Source of the DNA: Parietaria judaica
Lineage: Eukaryota; Streptophyta; Magnoliopsida; Rosales; Urticaceae
NCBI GenBank assembly: GCA_954871525.1
Contig: OX940864.1
Location: 4,706,001-4,770,000, forward strand
DNA length: 64,000 nucleotides
Direction: 5' to 3'
The notes below the pieces were generated by a model. It saw only the letters and a program-made list of their open reading frames with translations. It had not been told where the DNA came from and made no database searches. The translations under genes were made by a program, and so were the position numbers. Position 1 is the first letter of the stretch; the number at the start of each line of letters is the position of its first letter. Positions 48,030 through 61,500 of this stretch are shown here, in pieces.

Positions 48030-50289
48030 ATTTTACATTGTTTACAACCTAAAAGTTTGAACCAATTGAAAAAAAAAATGATTTTAAGGCTTATACATAG
48101 GAATTTTAATATTACAAGCATTCTCATGCAAAAATATACAAGGATTAAATTGTTGACGTGAAATGCCATAGGAAATGCTATAGCATTTCCTATAGAATTT
48201 CTTTATTTTACATTGTTTACGACCTAAAATATCGAACCAATTGAAAAAATAATTATTTTAGGGCTTAGACATTGGATCTTGAATATAACAAGAGTTCTAA
48301 TGCAAAAATATGCAAGGATTAAATTGTTGACGAGAAATGCCATAGAAAATGCTAAAGCATTTCCTATCGCATTTCTTTTATTTACATTGTTTACGACCTA
48401 ATATTTCGAACCAATTGAAAAATAATGATTTTAGGGCTCATACATTAGAATTTTAATATTACAAGCGTTCTCATGCAAAAATATGCAAGGATTAAATTGT
48501 TGACGAGAAATGCCATAGGAAATGCTATAGTATTTCCTATAGCATTTCTTTATTTTACATATTTTACGACCTAAAATTTTGAACCAATTGAAAAAATAAT
48601 GATTTTAGGGCTTATACATTGGAATTTGAATATAACCAGAGTTCTCATGCGAAAATATGCAAGGATTAAATTGTTGACGAGAAATGCCATAGGAAATGCT
48701 ATAGCATTTACTATAGCATTTCTTTATTTTACATTGTTTACGACCTAAAATATCAAATCAATTGAAAAAATAATGATTTTAGGGCTCATACATTAGAATT
48801 TTAATATTACAAGCGTTATCATGCAAAAATAGGCAAGGATTAAATTGTTGACGAGAAATGCCATAGGAAATGCTATAGCAATCCCTAAAGCATTTCTTTA
48901 TTTTACATTGTTTACGAGCTAAAATTTCGAACTAATTGAAAAAATAATGATTTTAGGGCTTATACATTGAATTTGAAAATAACAAGAGTTCTCATCCAAA
49001 AATATGCAAGGATTAAATTGTTGACGAGAAATGTCATAGGAAATGCTATTGCATTTCATATAGCATATCTTTATTTTACATTTTTTACAACCTTAAATTT
49101 TGAACCAATCGAAAAAATAATGATTTCCGGGCTTGTACTTTGGAATTTTAATATTACAAGCATTCTCATGCAAAAATATGCAAGGATTAAATTGTTGACG
49201 AGAAATGCCATAGGAAATGCTATAGCATTTCCTATAGCATTTCTTTATTTTAAATTGTTTACGACCTAAAATTTCGAACCAATTGAAAAAATAATGAATT
49301 TAGGGCTTATACGTTGGAATTTGAATATAACAAGAGTTCTCATGCAAAAATATGCAAGGATTAAATTGTTGACGAGAAATGCCATAGGAAACGCTATAGC
49401 ATTTTCTATAGCATTTCTTTATTTTAAATTTTTTACAACCTTAAATTTCGAACCAATTGAAAAAATAATGATTTTAGGGCTTGTACATTGGAATTTTAAT
49501 ATTACAAGCGTTCTCATGCAAAAATATGCAAGGATTAAATTGTTGACGAGAAATGCCATAGGAAATGCTATAGCATTTCGTATAGTATTTCTTTATTTTA
49601 CATTGTTTACGACCTAAAATTTCGAACCAATTGAAAAAATAATGAATTTAGGGCTTATACGTTGGAATTTGAATATAACAAGAGTTCTCATGCAAAAATA
49701 TGCAAGGATTAAATTGTTGACGAGAAATGCCATAGGAAACGCTATAGCATTTTCTATAGCATTTCTTTATTTTTAATTTTTTACAACCTTAAATTTCGAA
49801 CCAATTGAAAAAATAATGATTTTAGGGCTTGTACATTGGAATTTTAATATTACAAGCGTTCTCATGCAAAAATATGCAAGGATTAAATTGTTGACGAGAA
49901 ATGCCATAGGAAATGATATAGTATTTCCTATAGCATTTCTTTATTTTACATTGTTTACGACCTAAAATTTCGAACCAATTGAAAAAATAATGATTTTAGG
50001 GCTTATACGTGTGAATTAGAATATAACAAGAGTTCTCATGCAAAAATATGCAAGGATTAAATTATTGACGAGAAATGCCATAGGAAATGCTATAACATTT
50101 CCTATAGCATTTCTTTATTTTACATTGTTTACGACCTAAAATTTCAAACCAATTGAAAAATAATGATTTTAGGGCTTATACGTTGGAATTTGAATATAAC
50201 AAGAGTTCTCATGCAAAAATATGCAAGGATTAAATTGTTGACGAGAAATGCCATAGGAAATGCTATAGCATTTCGTATAGCATTTCTTT
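48030..50289. repeat. 2260-bp higher-order repeat (13 monomers), copy 1
   Basis: Matches 50290-52549 at offset 2260 (48967 to 51227, 49294 to 51554). Shared rarities: GACATTGGATCTTG (48269 and 50529), TTCTTTTATTTACATTG (48372 and 50632), CAATCCCTAAAGC (48879 and 51139) and GATTTCCGGGCTTG (49124 and 51384). Boundaries are approximate. Confidence 0.9.
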
Positions 50290-52549
50290 ATTTTACATTG
50301 TTTACAACCTAAAAGTTTGAACCAATTGAAAAAAAAAATGATTTTAAGGCTTATACATAGGAATTTTAATATTACAAGCATTCTCATGCAAAAATATACA
50401 AGGATTAAATTGTTGACGTGAAATGCCATAGGAAATGCTATAGCATTTCCTATAGAATTTCTTTATTTTACATTGTTTACGACCTAAAATATCGAACCAA
50501 TTGAAAAAATAATTATTTTAGGGCTTAGACATTGGATCTTGAATATAACAAGAGTTCTAATGCAAAAATATGCAAGGATTAAATTGTTGACGAGAAATGC
50601 CATAGAAAATGCTAAAGCATTTCCTATCGCATTTCTTTTATTTACATTGTTTACGACCTAATATTTCGAACCAATTGAAAAATAATGATTTTAGGGCTCA
50701 TACATTAGAATTTTAATATTACAAGCGTTCTCATGCAAAAATATGCAAGGATTAAATTGTTGACGAGAAATGCCATAGGAAATGCTATAGCATTTCCTAT
50801 AGCATTTCTTTATTTTACATATTTTACGACCTAAAATTTTGAACCAATTGAAAAAATAATGATTTTAGGGCTTATACATTGGAATTTGAATATAACCAGA
50901 GTTCTCATGCGAAAATATGCAAGGATTAAATTGTTGACGAGAAATGCCATAGGAAATGCTATAGCATTTACTATAGCATTTCTTTATTTTACATTGTTTA
51001 CGACCTAAAATATCAAATCAATTGAAAAAATAATGATTTTAGGGCTCATACATTAGAATTTTAATATTACAAGCGTTATCATGCAAAAATAGGCAAGGAT
51101 TAAATTGTTGACGAGAAATGCCATAGGAAATGCTATAGCAATCCCTAAAGCATTTCTTTATTTTACATTGTTTACGAGCTAAAATTTCGAACTAATTGAA
51201 AAAATAATGATTTTAGGGCTTATACATTGAATTTGAAAATAACAAGAGTTCTCATCCAAAAATATGCAAGGATTAAATTGTTGACGAGAAATGTCATAGG
51301 AAATGCTATTGCATTTCATATAGCATATCTTTATTTTACATTTTTTACAACCTTAAATTTTGAACCAATCGAAAAAATAATGATTTCCGGGCTTGTACTT
51401 TGGAATTTTAATATTACAAGCATTCTCATGCAAAAATATGCAAGGATTAAATTGTTGACGAGAAATGCCATAGGAAATGCTATAGCATTTCCTATAGCAT
51501 TTCTTTATTTTAAATTGTTTACGACCTAAAATTTCGAACCAATTGAAAAAATAATGAATTTAGGGCTTATACGTTGGAATTTGAATATAACAAGAGTTCT
51601 CATGCAAAAATATGCAAGGATTAAATTGTTGACGAGAAATGCCATAGGAAACGCTATAGCATTTTCTATAGCATTTCTTTATTTTAAATTTTTTACAACC
51701 TTAAATTTCGAACCAATTGAAAAAATAATGATTTTAGGGCTTGTACATTGGAATTTTAATATTACAAGCGTTCTCATGCAAAAATATGCAAGGATTAAAT
51801 TGTTGACGAGAAATGCCATAGGAAATGCTATAGCATTTCGTATAGTATTTCTTTATTTTACATTGTTTACGACCTAAAATTTCGAACCAATTGAAAAAAT
51901 AATGAATTTAGGGCTTATACGTTGGAATTTGAATATAACAAGAGTTCTCATGCAAAAATATGCAAGGATTAAATTGTTGACGAGAAATGCCATAGGAAAC
52001 GCTATAGCATTTTCTATAGCATTTCTTTATTTTTAATTTTTTACAACCTTAAATTTCGAACCAATTGAAAAAATAATGATTTTAGGGCTTGTACATTGGA
52101 ATTTTAATATTACAAGCGTTCTCATGCAAAAATATGCAAGGATTAAATTGTTGACGAGAAATGCCATAGGAAATGATATAGTATTTCCTATAGCATTTCT
52201 TTATTTTACATTGTTTACGACCTAAAATTTCGAACCAATTGAAAAAATAATGATTTTAGGGCTTATACGTGTGAATTAGAATATAACAAGAGTTCTCATG
52301 CAAAAATATGCAAGGATTAAATTATTGACGAGAAATGCCATAGGAAATGCTATAACATTTCCTATAGCATTTCTTTATTTTACATTGTTTACGACCTAAA
52401 ATTTCAAACCAATTGAAAAATAATGATTTTAGGGCTTATACGTTGGAATTTGAATATAACAAGAGTTCTCATGCAAAAATATGCAAGGATTAAATTGTTG
52501 ACGAGAAATGCCATAGGAAATGCTATAGCATTTTCTATAGAATTTCTTT
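50290..52549. repeat. 2260-bp higher-order repeat, copy 2
   Basis: Tandem partner of 48030-50289. The one difference I noticed is TATAGTATTTCC (about 48525) versus TATAGCATTTCC (about 50785). The match ends near 52530, where the next monomer reads TTTTCTATAGAATTTC. Confidence 0.9.
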
Positions 52550-55500
52550 ATTTTACATTTTTTACAACCTTAAATTTCGAACCAATTGAAAAACTAAAGA
52601 TTTTAGGGCTTATACATTAGAATTTTAACATTACAAGCGTTCTAAGGCAAAAATATGCAAGGATTAAATTGTTGACGAGAAATGCCATAGGAAATGCTAT
52701 AGCATTTCGTCTAGTATTTCTTTATTTTACATTGTTTACAACCTAAAATTTCGTAGCAATTGAAAAAATAATGATTTTAGGGCTTATACATTGGAATTTT
52801 AATATTACAAGCGTTCTCATGCAAAAATATGCAAGGATTAAATTGTTGACGAGAAATGCCATAGGAAATGATATAGTATTTCCTATAGCATTTCTTTATT
52901 TTACATTGTTTACGACCTAAAATTTCGAACAAATTGAAAAAAATAATGATTTTAGGGCTTATACGTGTGAATTAGAATATAACAAGAGTTCTCATGCAAA
53001 AATATTCAAGGATTAAATTGTTGACGAGAAATGCCATAGGAAATGCTATAGCATTTCCTATAGCATTTCTTTATTTTACATTGTTTACGACCTAAAATTT
53101 AAAACCAATTGAAAAAATAATGATTTTAGGGCTTATACGTTGGAATTTCAATATAACAAGAGTTCTCATGCAAAAATATGCAAGGATTAAATTGTTGACG
53201 AGAAATGCCATAGGAAATGCTAGAGCATTTTCTATAGCATTTCTTTATTTTACATTTTTTACAACCTTAAATTTCGAACCAATTGAAAAAATAAAGATTT
53301 TAGGGCTTATACATTGGAATTTTAACATTACAAGCGTTTTCAGGAAAAAATATGCAAGGATTAAATTGTTGACGAGAAATGCCATAGGAAATGCTATAGC
53401 ATTTCCTATAGCATTTCTTTATTTTACATTGTTTACGACCTAAAACTTCGAACCAATTGAAAAAATAATGATTTTAGGGCTTATACGTGTGAATTTGAAT
53501 ATAAGAAGAGTTCTCATGCAAAAATATGCAAGGATTAAATTGTTGACGAGAAATGCCATAGGAAATGCTATAGCATTTCGTATAGTATTTCTTTATTTTA
53601 CATTGTTTACAAGCTAAAATTTCGTAGCAATTGAAAAAATAATGATTTTAGGGCTTATACATTGGAATTTTAATATTACACGCGTTCTCATGCAAAAATA
53701 TGCAAGGATTAAATTGTTGACGAGAAATGCCATAGGAAATGATATAGTATTTCCTATAGCATTTCTTTATTTTACATTGTTTACGACTTAAAATTTCGAA
53801 CCAATTGAAAAAATAATTATTTTAGGGCTTATACGTGTGAATTTGAATATAACAAGAGTTCTCATGCAAAAATATGCAAGGATTAAATTGTTGACGAGAA
53901 ATGCCATAGGAAATGCTATAGCATTTCCTATAGCATTTCTTTATTTTACATTGTTTACGACCTAAAATTTCAAACCAATTGAAAAAATATTGATTTTAGG
54001 GCTTATACGTTGGAATTTGAATATAACAAGAGTTCTCATGCAAAAATATGCAAGGATTAAATTGTTGACGAGAAATGCCATAGGAAATGCTATAGCATTT
54101 TCTATAGCATTTCTTTATTTTACATTTTTTACAACCTTAAATTTCGAACCAATTGAAAAACTAAAGATTTTAGGGCTTATACATTGGAATTTTAACATTA
54201 CAACCGTTCTAAGGCAAAAATATGCAAGGATTAAATTGTTGACGAGAAATGCCATAGGAAATGCTATAGCATTTCGTCTAGTATTTCTTTATTTTACATT
54301 GTTTACAACCTAAAATTTCGTAGCAATTGAAAAAATAATGATTTTAGGGCTTATACATTGGAATTTTAATATTACAAGCGTTCTCATGCAAAAATATGCA
54401 AGGATTAAATTGTTGACGAGAAATGCCATAGGAAATGATATAGTATTTCCTATAGCATTTCTTTATTTTACATTGTTTACGACCTAAAATTTCGAACCAA
54501 TTGAAAAAATAATGATTTTAGGGCTTATACGTGTGAATTAGAATATAACAAGAGTTCTCATGCAAAAATATGCAAGGATTAAATTATTGACGAGAAATGC
54601 CATAGGAAATGCTATAGCATTTCCTATAGCATTTCTTTATTTTACATTGTTTACGACCTAAAATTTCAAACCAATTGAAAAAGTAATGATTTTAGGGCTT
54701 ATACGTTGGAATTTCAATATAACAAGAGTTCTCATGCAAAAATATGCAAGGATTAAATTGTTGACGAGAAATACCATAGGAAATGCTATAGCATTTTCTA
54801 TAGCATTTCTTTATTTTACATTTTTTACAACCTTAAATTTCGAACCAATTGAAAAAATAAAGATTTTAGGGCTTATACATTGGAATTTTAACATTACAAG
54901 CGTTCTCAGGCAAAAATATGCAAGGATTAAATTGTTGACGAGAAATGCCATAGGAAATGCTATAGCATTTTCTATAGCATTTCTTTATTTTACATTGTTT
55001 ACGACCTAAAACTTCGAATCAATTGAAAAAATAATGATTTTAGGGCTTATACGTGTGAATTTGAATATAAGAAGAGTTCTCATGCAAAAATATGCAAGGA
55101 TTAAATTGTTGACGAGAAATGCCATAGGAAATGCTATAGCATTTCGTATAGCATTTCTTTATTTTACATTGTTTACAACCTAAAATTTCCTAGCAATTGA
55201 AAAAATAATGATTTTAGGGCTTATACATTGGAATTTTAATATTACACGCGTTCTCATGCAAAAATATGCAAGGATTAAATTGTTGACGAGAAATGCCATA
55301 GGAAATGCTATAGCATTTCCTATAGCATTTCTTTATTTTACATTGTTTACGACCTAAAATTTCGAACCAATTGAAAAAAAAATGATTTTAGGGCTTATAC
55401 ATTTGAATTTGAATATAACAAGAGTTCTCATGCAAAAATAAGCAAGGATTAAATTGTTGACGAGAAATGCCATAGGAAATGCTATAGCATTTTCTATAGC

Positions 55501-58500
55501 ATTTCTTTATTTTACATTTTTTACAACCTTAAATTTCGAACCAATTTAAAAAATAATGATTTTAGGGCTTATACATTGGAATTTTAATATTACAAGCGTT
55601 CTCATGCAAAAATATGCAAGGATTAAATTGTTGACGAGAAATGCCATAGGAAATGATATAGCATTTCCTATAGCATTTCCTATAGCATTTCTTTATTTTA
55701 CATTGTTTACGACCTAAAATTTCGAACCAATTGAAAAAAAAAATGATTTTAGAGCTTATACATTGGAATTTGAATATAACAAGAGTTTTCATGCAATGCA
55801 AGGATTAAATTTATGACGAGAAATGCCATAGGAAATGCTATAGCATTTCCCATAGCATTTCTTTATTTTACATTGTTTACGACCTAAAATTTCCAACCAA
55901 TTCACAAAATAATGATTTTAGGGCTTATACGTGTGAATTTGAATATAACAAGAGTTCTCATGCAAAAATAAGCAAGGATTAAATTGTTGACGAGAAATGC
56001 CATAGGAAATGCTATAGCATTTCCTATCGCATTTCTTTATTCTACATTGTTTACGACCTAAAATTTCGAACCAATTGAAAAAATAATGATTTTAGGGCTT
56101 ATACATTTGAATTTGAATATAACAACAGTTCTCATGCAAAAATATGCAAGGATTAAATTGTTGACGAGAAATGCCATAGGAAATGCTATAGCATTTTCTA
56201 TAGCATTTCTTTATTTTACATTTTTTAAAACTTTAAATTTCGAACCAATTGAAAAAATAATGATTTTAGGGCTTATACATTGGAATTTTAATATTACAAG
56301 CGTTCTCATGCAAAAATATGCAAGGATTAAATTTTTGACGAGAAATGCCATAGGAAATGCTATAGCATTTCCTATAGCATTTCTTTATTTTACATTGTTT
56401 ACGACCTAAAATTTCGAACCAATTGAAAAAAAAATGATTTTAGAGCTTATACATTGGAATTTGAATATAACAAGAGTTTTCATGCAAAAATATACAAGGA
56501 TTAAATTGTTGACGAGAAATGCCATAGGAATTGTTATAGCATTTCCTATAGCATTTCTTTATTTTACATTTTTTACATCCTTAAATTTTGAACCAATTGA
56601 AAAAATAAAGATTTTAGGGTTTATACATTGGAATTTTAATATTACAAGCGTTCTCATGAAAAAATATCCAAGGATTAAATTGTTGACGAGAAATGCCATA
56701 GGGAATGTATTTCCTATAGCATTTCTTTAGTTTACGTTGTTTACGACCTAAAATTTCAAACCAATTGAAAAAATAATGATTTTAGGGCTTATACATTGGA
56801 ATTTTATAATAAAAAGAGTTCTCATGCAAAAATATGCAAGGATTAAATTGTTGACGAGAAATGCTATAGGAAATGCTATTTCCTATAGCATTTCCTATAG
56901 GATTTCTTTATTTTAAATTTTTAACAACCTTAAATTTCGAACCAAATGAAAAAATAATGATTTTAGGGCTTGTACATTGGAATTTTAATATTACAAGCGT
57001 TCTCATGCAAAAATATGCAAGGATTAAATTGTTGACGAGAAATGCTATATGAAATGATATAGCATTTCCTATAGCATTACTTTATTTTACATTGTTTACG
57101 ACCTAAAATTTCAAACCAATTGAAAAAATAATTATTTTAGGGCTTATACGTTGGATTTGAATATAACAAGAGTTCTCATGCAATGCAAGGATTAAATTTA
57201 TGACGAGAAATGCTAGCATTTCCTATAGCATTTCTTTATTTTACATTTTTTACAACCTTAAATTTTGAACCAATTGAAAAAATAATGATTTTAGGGCTTT
57301 AGACATTGGAATTTTAATATTACAAGCGTTCTCATGCAAAAATATGCAAGGATTAAATTGTTGACGAGAAATGCCATAGGAAATGCTATAGCATTTCCTA
57401 TAGCATTTCTTTATTTTACATTGTTTACGACCTAAAATTTCAAACCAATTGAAAAAATAATGATTTTAGGGCTTATACATTTGAATTTGAATATAACAAG
57501 AGTTTTCATGCAAAAATATGCAAGGATTAAATTGTTGATGAGAAATGCCATAGGAAATGCTATAGCATTTCCTATAGCATTTCTTTATTTTACATTTTTT
57601 ACAACCTTAAATTTCGAACCAATTGAAAAAAATAATGATTTTAGGGCTTATACATTGGAATTTTAATATTACAAGCATTCTCATGCAAAAATATGCAAGG
57701 ATTAAATTGTTGACGAGAAATGCCATAGGAAATGCTATAGCATTTCCTATAGCATTTCTTTATTTTACATTGTTTACGACCTAAAATTTCGAACCAATTG
57801 AAAAAAAAATGATTTTAGGGCTTATACATTTGAATTTGAATATAACAAGAGTTCTCAATCAAAAATAAGCAAGGATTAAATTGTTGACGAGAAATGCCAT
57901 AGGAAATGCTAAAGCATTTTCTATAGCATTTCTTTATTTTACATTTTTTACAACCTTAAATTTCGAACCAATTTAAAAAATAATGATTTTAGGGCTTATA
58001 CATTGGAATTTTAATATTACAAGCGTTCTCATGCAAAAATATGCAAGGATTAAATTGTTGACGAGAAATGCCATAGGAAATGCTATAGAATTTCCTATAG
58101 CATTTCCTATAGCATTTCTTTATTTTACATTGTTTACGACCTAAAATTTCGAACCAATTGAAAAAAAAAATGATTTTAGAGCTTATACATTGGAATTTGA
58201 ATATATGAAGAGTTTTCATGCAATGCAAGGATTAAATTTATGACGAGAAATGCCATAGGAAATGCTATAGCATTTCCCATAGCATTTCTTTATTTTACAT
58301 TGTTTACGACCTAAAATTTCAAACCAATTGAAAAAATATTGATTTTAGGGCTTATACGTTGGAATTTGAATATAACAAGAGTTCTCATGCAAAAATATGC
58401 AAGGATTAAATTGTTGACGAGAAATGCCATAGGAAATGCTATAGCATTTTCTATAGCATTTCTTTATTTTACATTTTTTACAACCTTAAATTTCGAACCA

Positions 58501-61500
58501 ATTGAAAAACTAAAGATTTTAGGGCTTATACATTGGAATTTTAACATTACAAGCGTTCTAAGGCAAAAATATGCAAGGATTAAATTGTTGACGAGAAATG
58601 CCATAGGAAATGCTATAGCATTTCGTCTAGTATTTCTTTATTTTACATTGTTTACAACCTAAAATTTCGTAGCAATTGAAAAAATAATGATTTTAGGGCT
58701 TATACATTGGAATTTTAATATTACAAGCGTTCTCATGCAAAAATATGCAAGGATTAAATTGTTGACGAGAAATGCCATAGGAAATGATATAGTATTTCCT
58801 ATAGCATTTCTTTATTTTACATTGTTTACGACCTAAAATTTCGAACCAATTGAAAAAATAATGATTTTAGGGCTTATACGTGTGAATTAGAATATAACAA
58901 GAGTTCTCATGCAAAAATATGCAAGGATTAAATTGTTGACGAGAAATGCCATAGGAAATGCTATAGCATTTCCTATAGCATTTCTTTATTTTACATTGTT
59001 TACGACCTAAAATTTCAAACCAATTGAAAAAGTAATGATTTTAGGGCTTATACGTTGGAATTTCAATATAACAAGAGTTCTCATGCAAAAATATGCAAGG
59101 ATTAAATTGTTGACGAGAAATACCATAGGAAATGGTATAGCATTTTCTATAGCATTTCTTTATTTTACATTTTTTACAACCTTAAATTTCGAACCAATTG
59201 AAAAAATAAAGATTTTAGGGCTTATACATTGCAATTTTAACATTACAAGCGTTCTCAGGCAAAAATATGCAAGGATTAAATTTTTGACGAGAAATGCCAT
59301 AGGAAATGCTATAGCATTTTCTATAGCATTTCTTTATTTTACATTGTTTACGACCTAAAACTTCAAACCAATTGAAAAAATAATGATTTTAGGGCTTATA
59401 CGTGTGAATTTGAATATAAGAAGAGTTCTCATGCAAAAATATGCAAGGATTAAATTGTTGACGAGAAATGCCATAGGAAATGCTATAGCATTTCGTATAG
59501 TATTTCTTTATTTTACATTGTTTACAACCTAAAATTTCGTAGCAATTGAAAAAATAAAGATTTTAGGGCTTATACATTGGAATTTTAACATTACAAGCGT
59601 TTTCAGGCAAAAATATGCAAGGATTAAATTGTTGACGAGAAATGCCATAGGAAATGCTATAGCATTTCCTATAGCATTTCTTTATTTTACATTGTTTACG
59701 ACCTAAAATTTCGAACCAATTGAAAAAAAAATGATTTTAGGGCTTATACATTTGAATTTGAATATAACAAGAGTTCTCATGCAAAAATAAGCAAGGATAA
59801 AATTGTTGACGAGAAATGCCATAGGAAATGCTATAGCATTTCCTATAGCATTTCTTTATTTTACATTGTTTACGACCTAAAACTTCGAACCAATTGAAAA
59901 AATAATGATTTTAGGGCTTATACGTGTGAATTTGAATATAAGAAGAGTTCTCATGCAAAAATATGCAAGGATTAAATTGTTGACGAGAAATGCCATAGGA
60001 AATGCTATAGCATTTCGTATAGTATTTCTTTATTTTACATTGTTTACAACCTAAAATTTCGTAGCAATTGAAAAAATAATGATTTTAGGGCTTATACATT
60101 GGAATTTTAATATTACACGCGTTCTCATGCAAAAATATGCAAGGATTAAATTGTTGACGAGAAATGCCATAGGAAATGATATAGTATTTCCTATAGCATT
60201 TCTTTATTTTACATTGTTTACGACCTAAAATTTCGAACCAATTGAAAAAATAATTATTTTAGGGCTTATACGTGTGAATTTGAATATAACAAGAGTTCTC
60301 ATGCAAAAATATGCAAGGATTAAATTGTTGACGAGAAATGCCATAGGAAATGCTATAGCATTTCCTATAGCATTTCTTTATTTTACATTGTTTACGACCT
60401 AAAATTTCAAACCAATTGAAAAAATATTGATTTTAGGGCTTATACGTTGGAATTTGAATATAACAAGAGTTCTCATGCAAAAATATGCAAGGATTAAATT
60501 GTTGACGAGAAATGCCATAGGAAATGCTATAGCATTTCGTATAGTATTTCTTTATTTTACATTGTTTACAACCTAAAATTTCGTAGCAATTGAAAAAATA
60601 ATGATTTTAGGGCTTATACATTGGAATTTTAATATTACACGCGTTCTCATGCAAAAATATGCAAGGATTAAATTGTTGACGAGAAATGCCATAGGAAATG
60701 CTATAGCATTTTCTATAGCATTTCTTTATTTTACATTTTTTACAACCTTAAATTTCGAACCAATTGAAAAACTAAAGATTTTAGGGCTTATACATTGGAA
60801 TTTTAACATTACAACCGTTCTAAGGCAAAAATATGCAAGGATTAAATTGTTGACGAGAAATGCCATAGGAAATGCTATAGCATTTCGTCTAGTATTTCTT
60901 TATTTTACATTGTTTACAACCTAAAATTTTGTAGCAATTGAAAAAATAATGATTTTAGGGCTTATACATTGGAATTTTAATATTACAAGCGTTCTCATGC
61001 AAAAATATGCAAGGATTAAATTGTTGACGAGAAATGCCATAGGAAATGATATAGTATTTCCTATAGCATTTCTTTATTTTACATTGTTTACGACCTAAAA
61101 TTTCGAACCAATTGAAAAAATAATGATTTTAGGGCTTATACGTGTGAATTAGAATATAACAAGAGTTCTCATGCAAAAATATGCAAGGATTAAATTATTG
61201 ACGAGAAATGCCATAGGAAATGCTATAGCATTTCCTATAGCATTTCTTTATTTTACATTGTTTACGACCTAAAATTTCAAACCAATTGAAAAAGTAATGA
61301 TTTTAGGGCTTATACGTTGGAATTTCAATATAACAAGAGTTCTCATGCAAAAATATGCAAGGATTAAATTGTTGACGAGAAATACCATAGGAAATGCTAT
61401 AGCATTTTCTATAGCATTTCTTTATTTTACATTTTTTACAACCTTAAATTTCGAACCAATTGAAAAAATAAAGATTTTAGGGCTTATACATTGGAATTTT

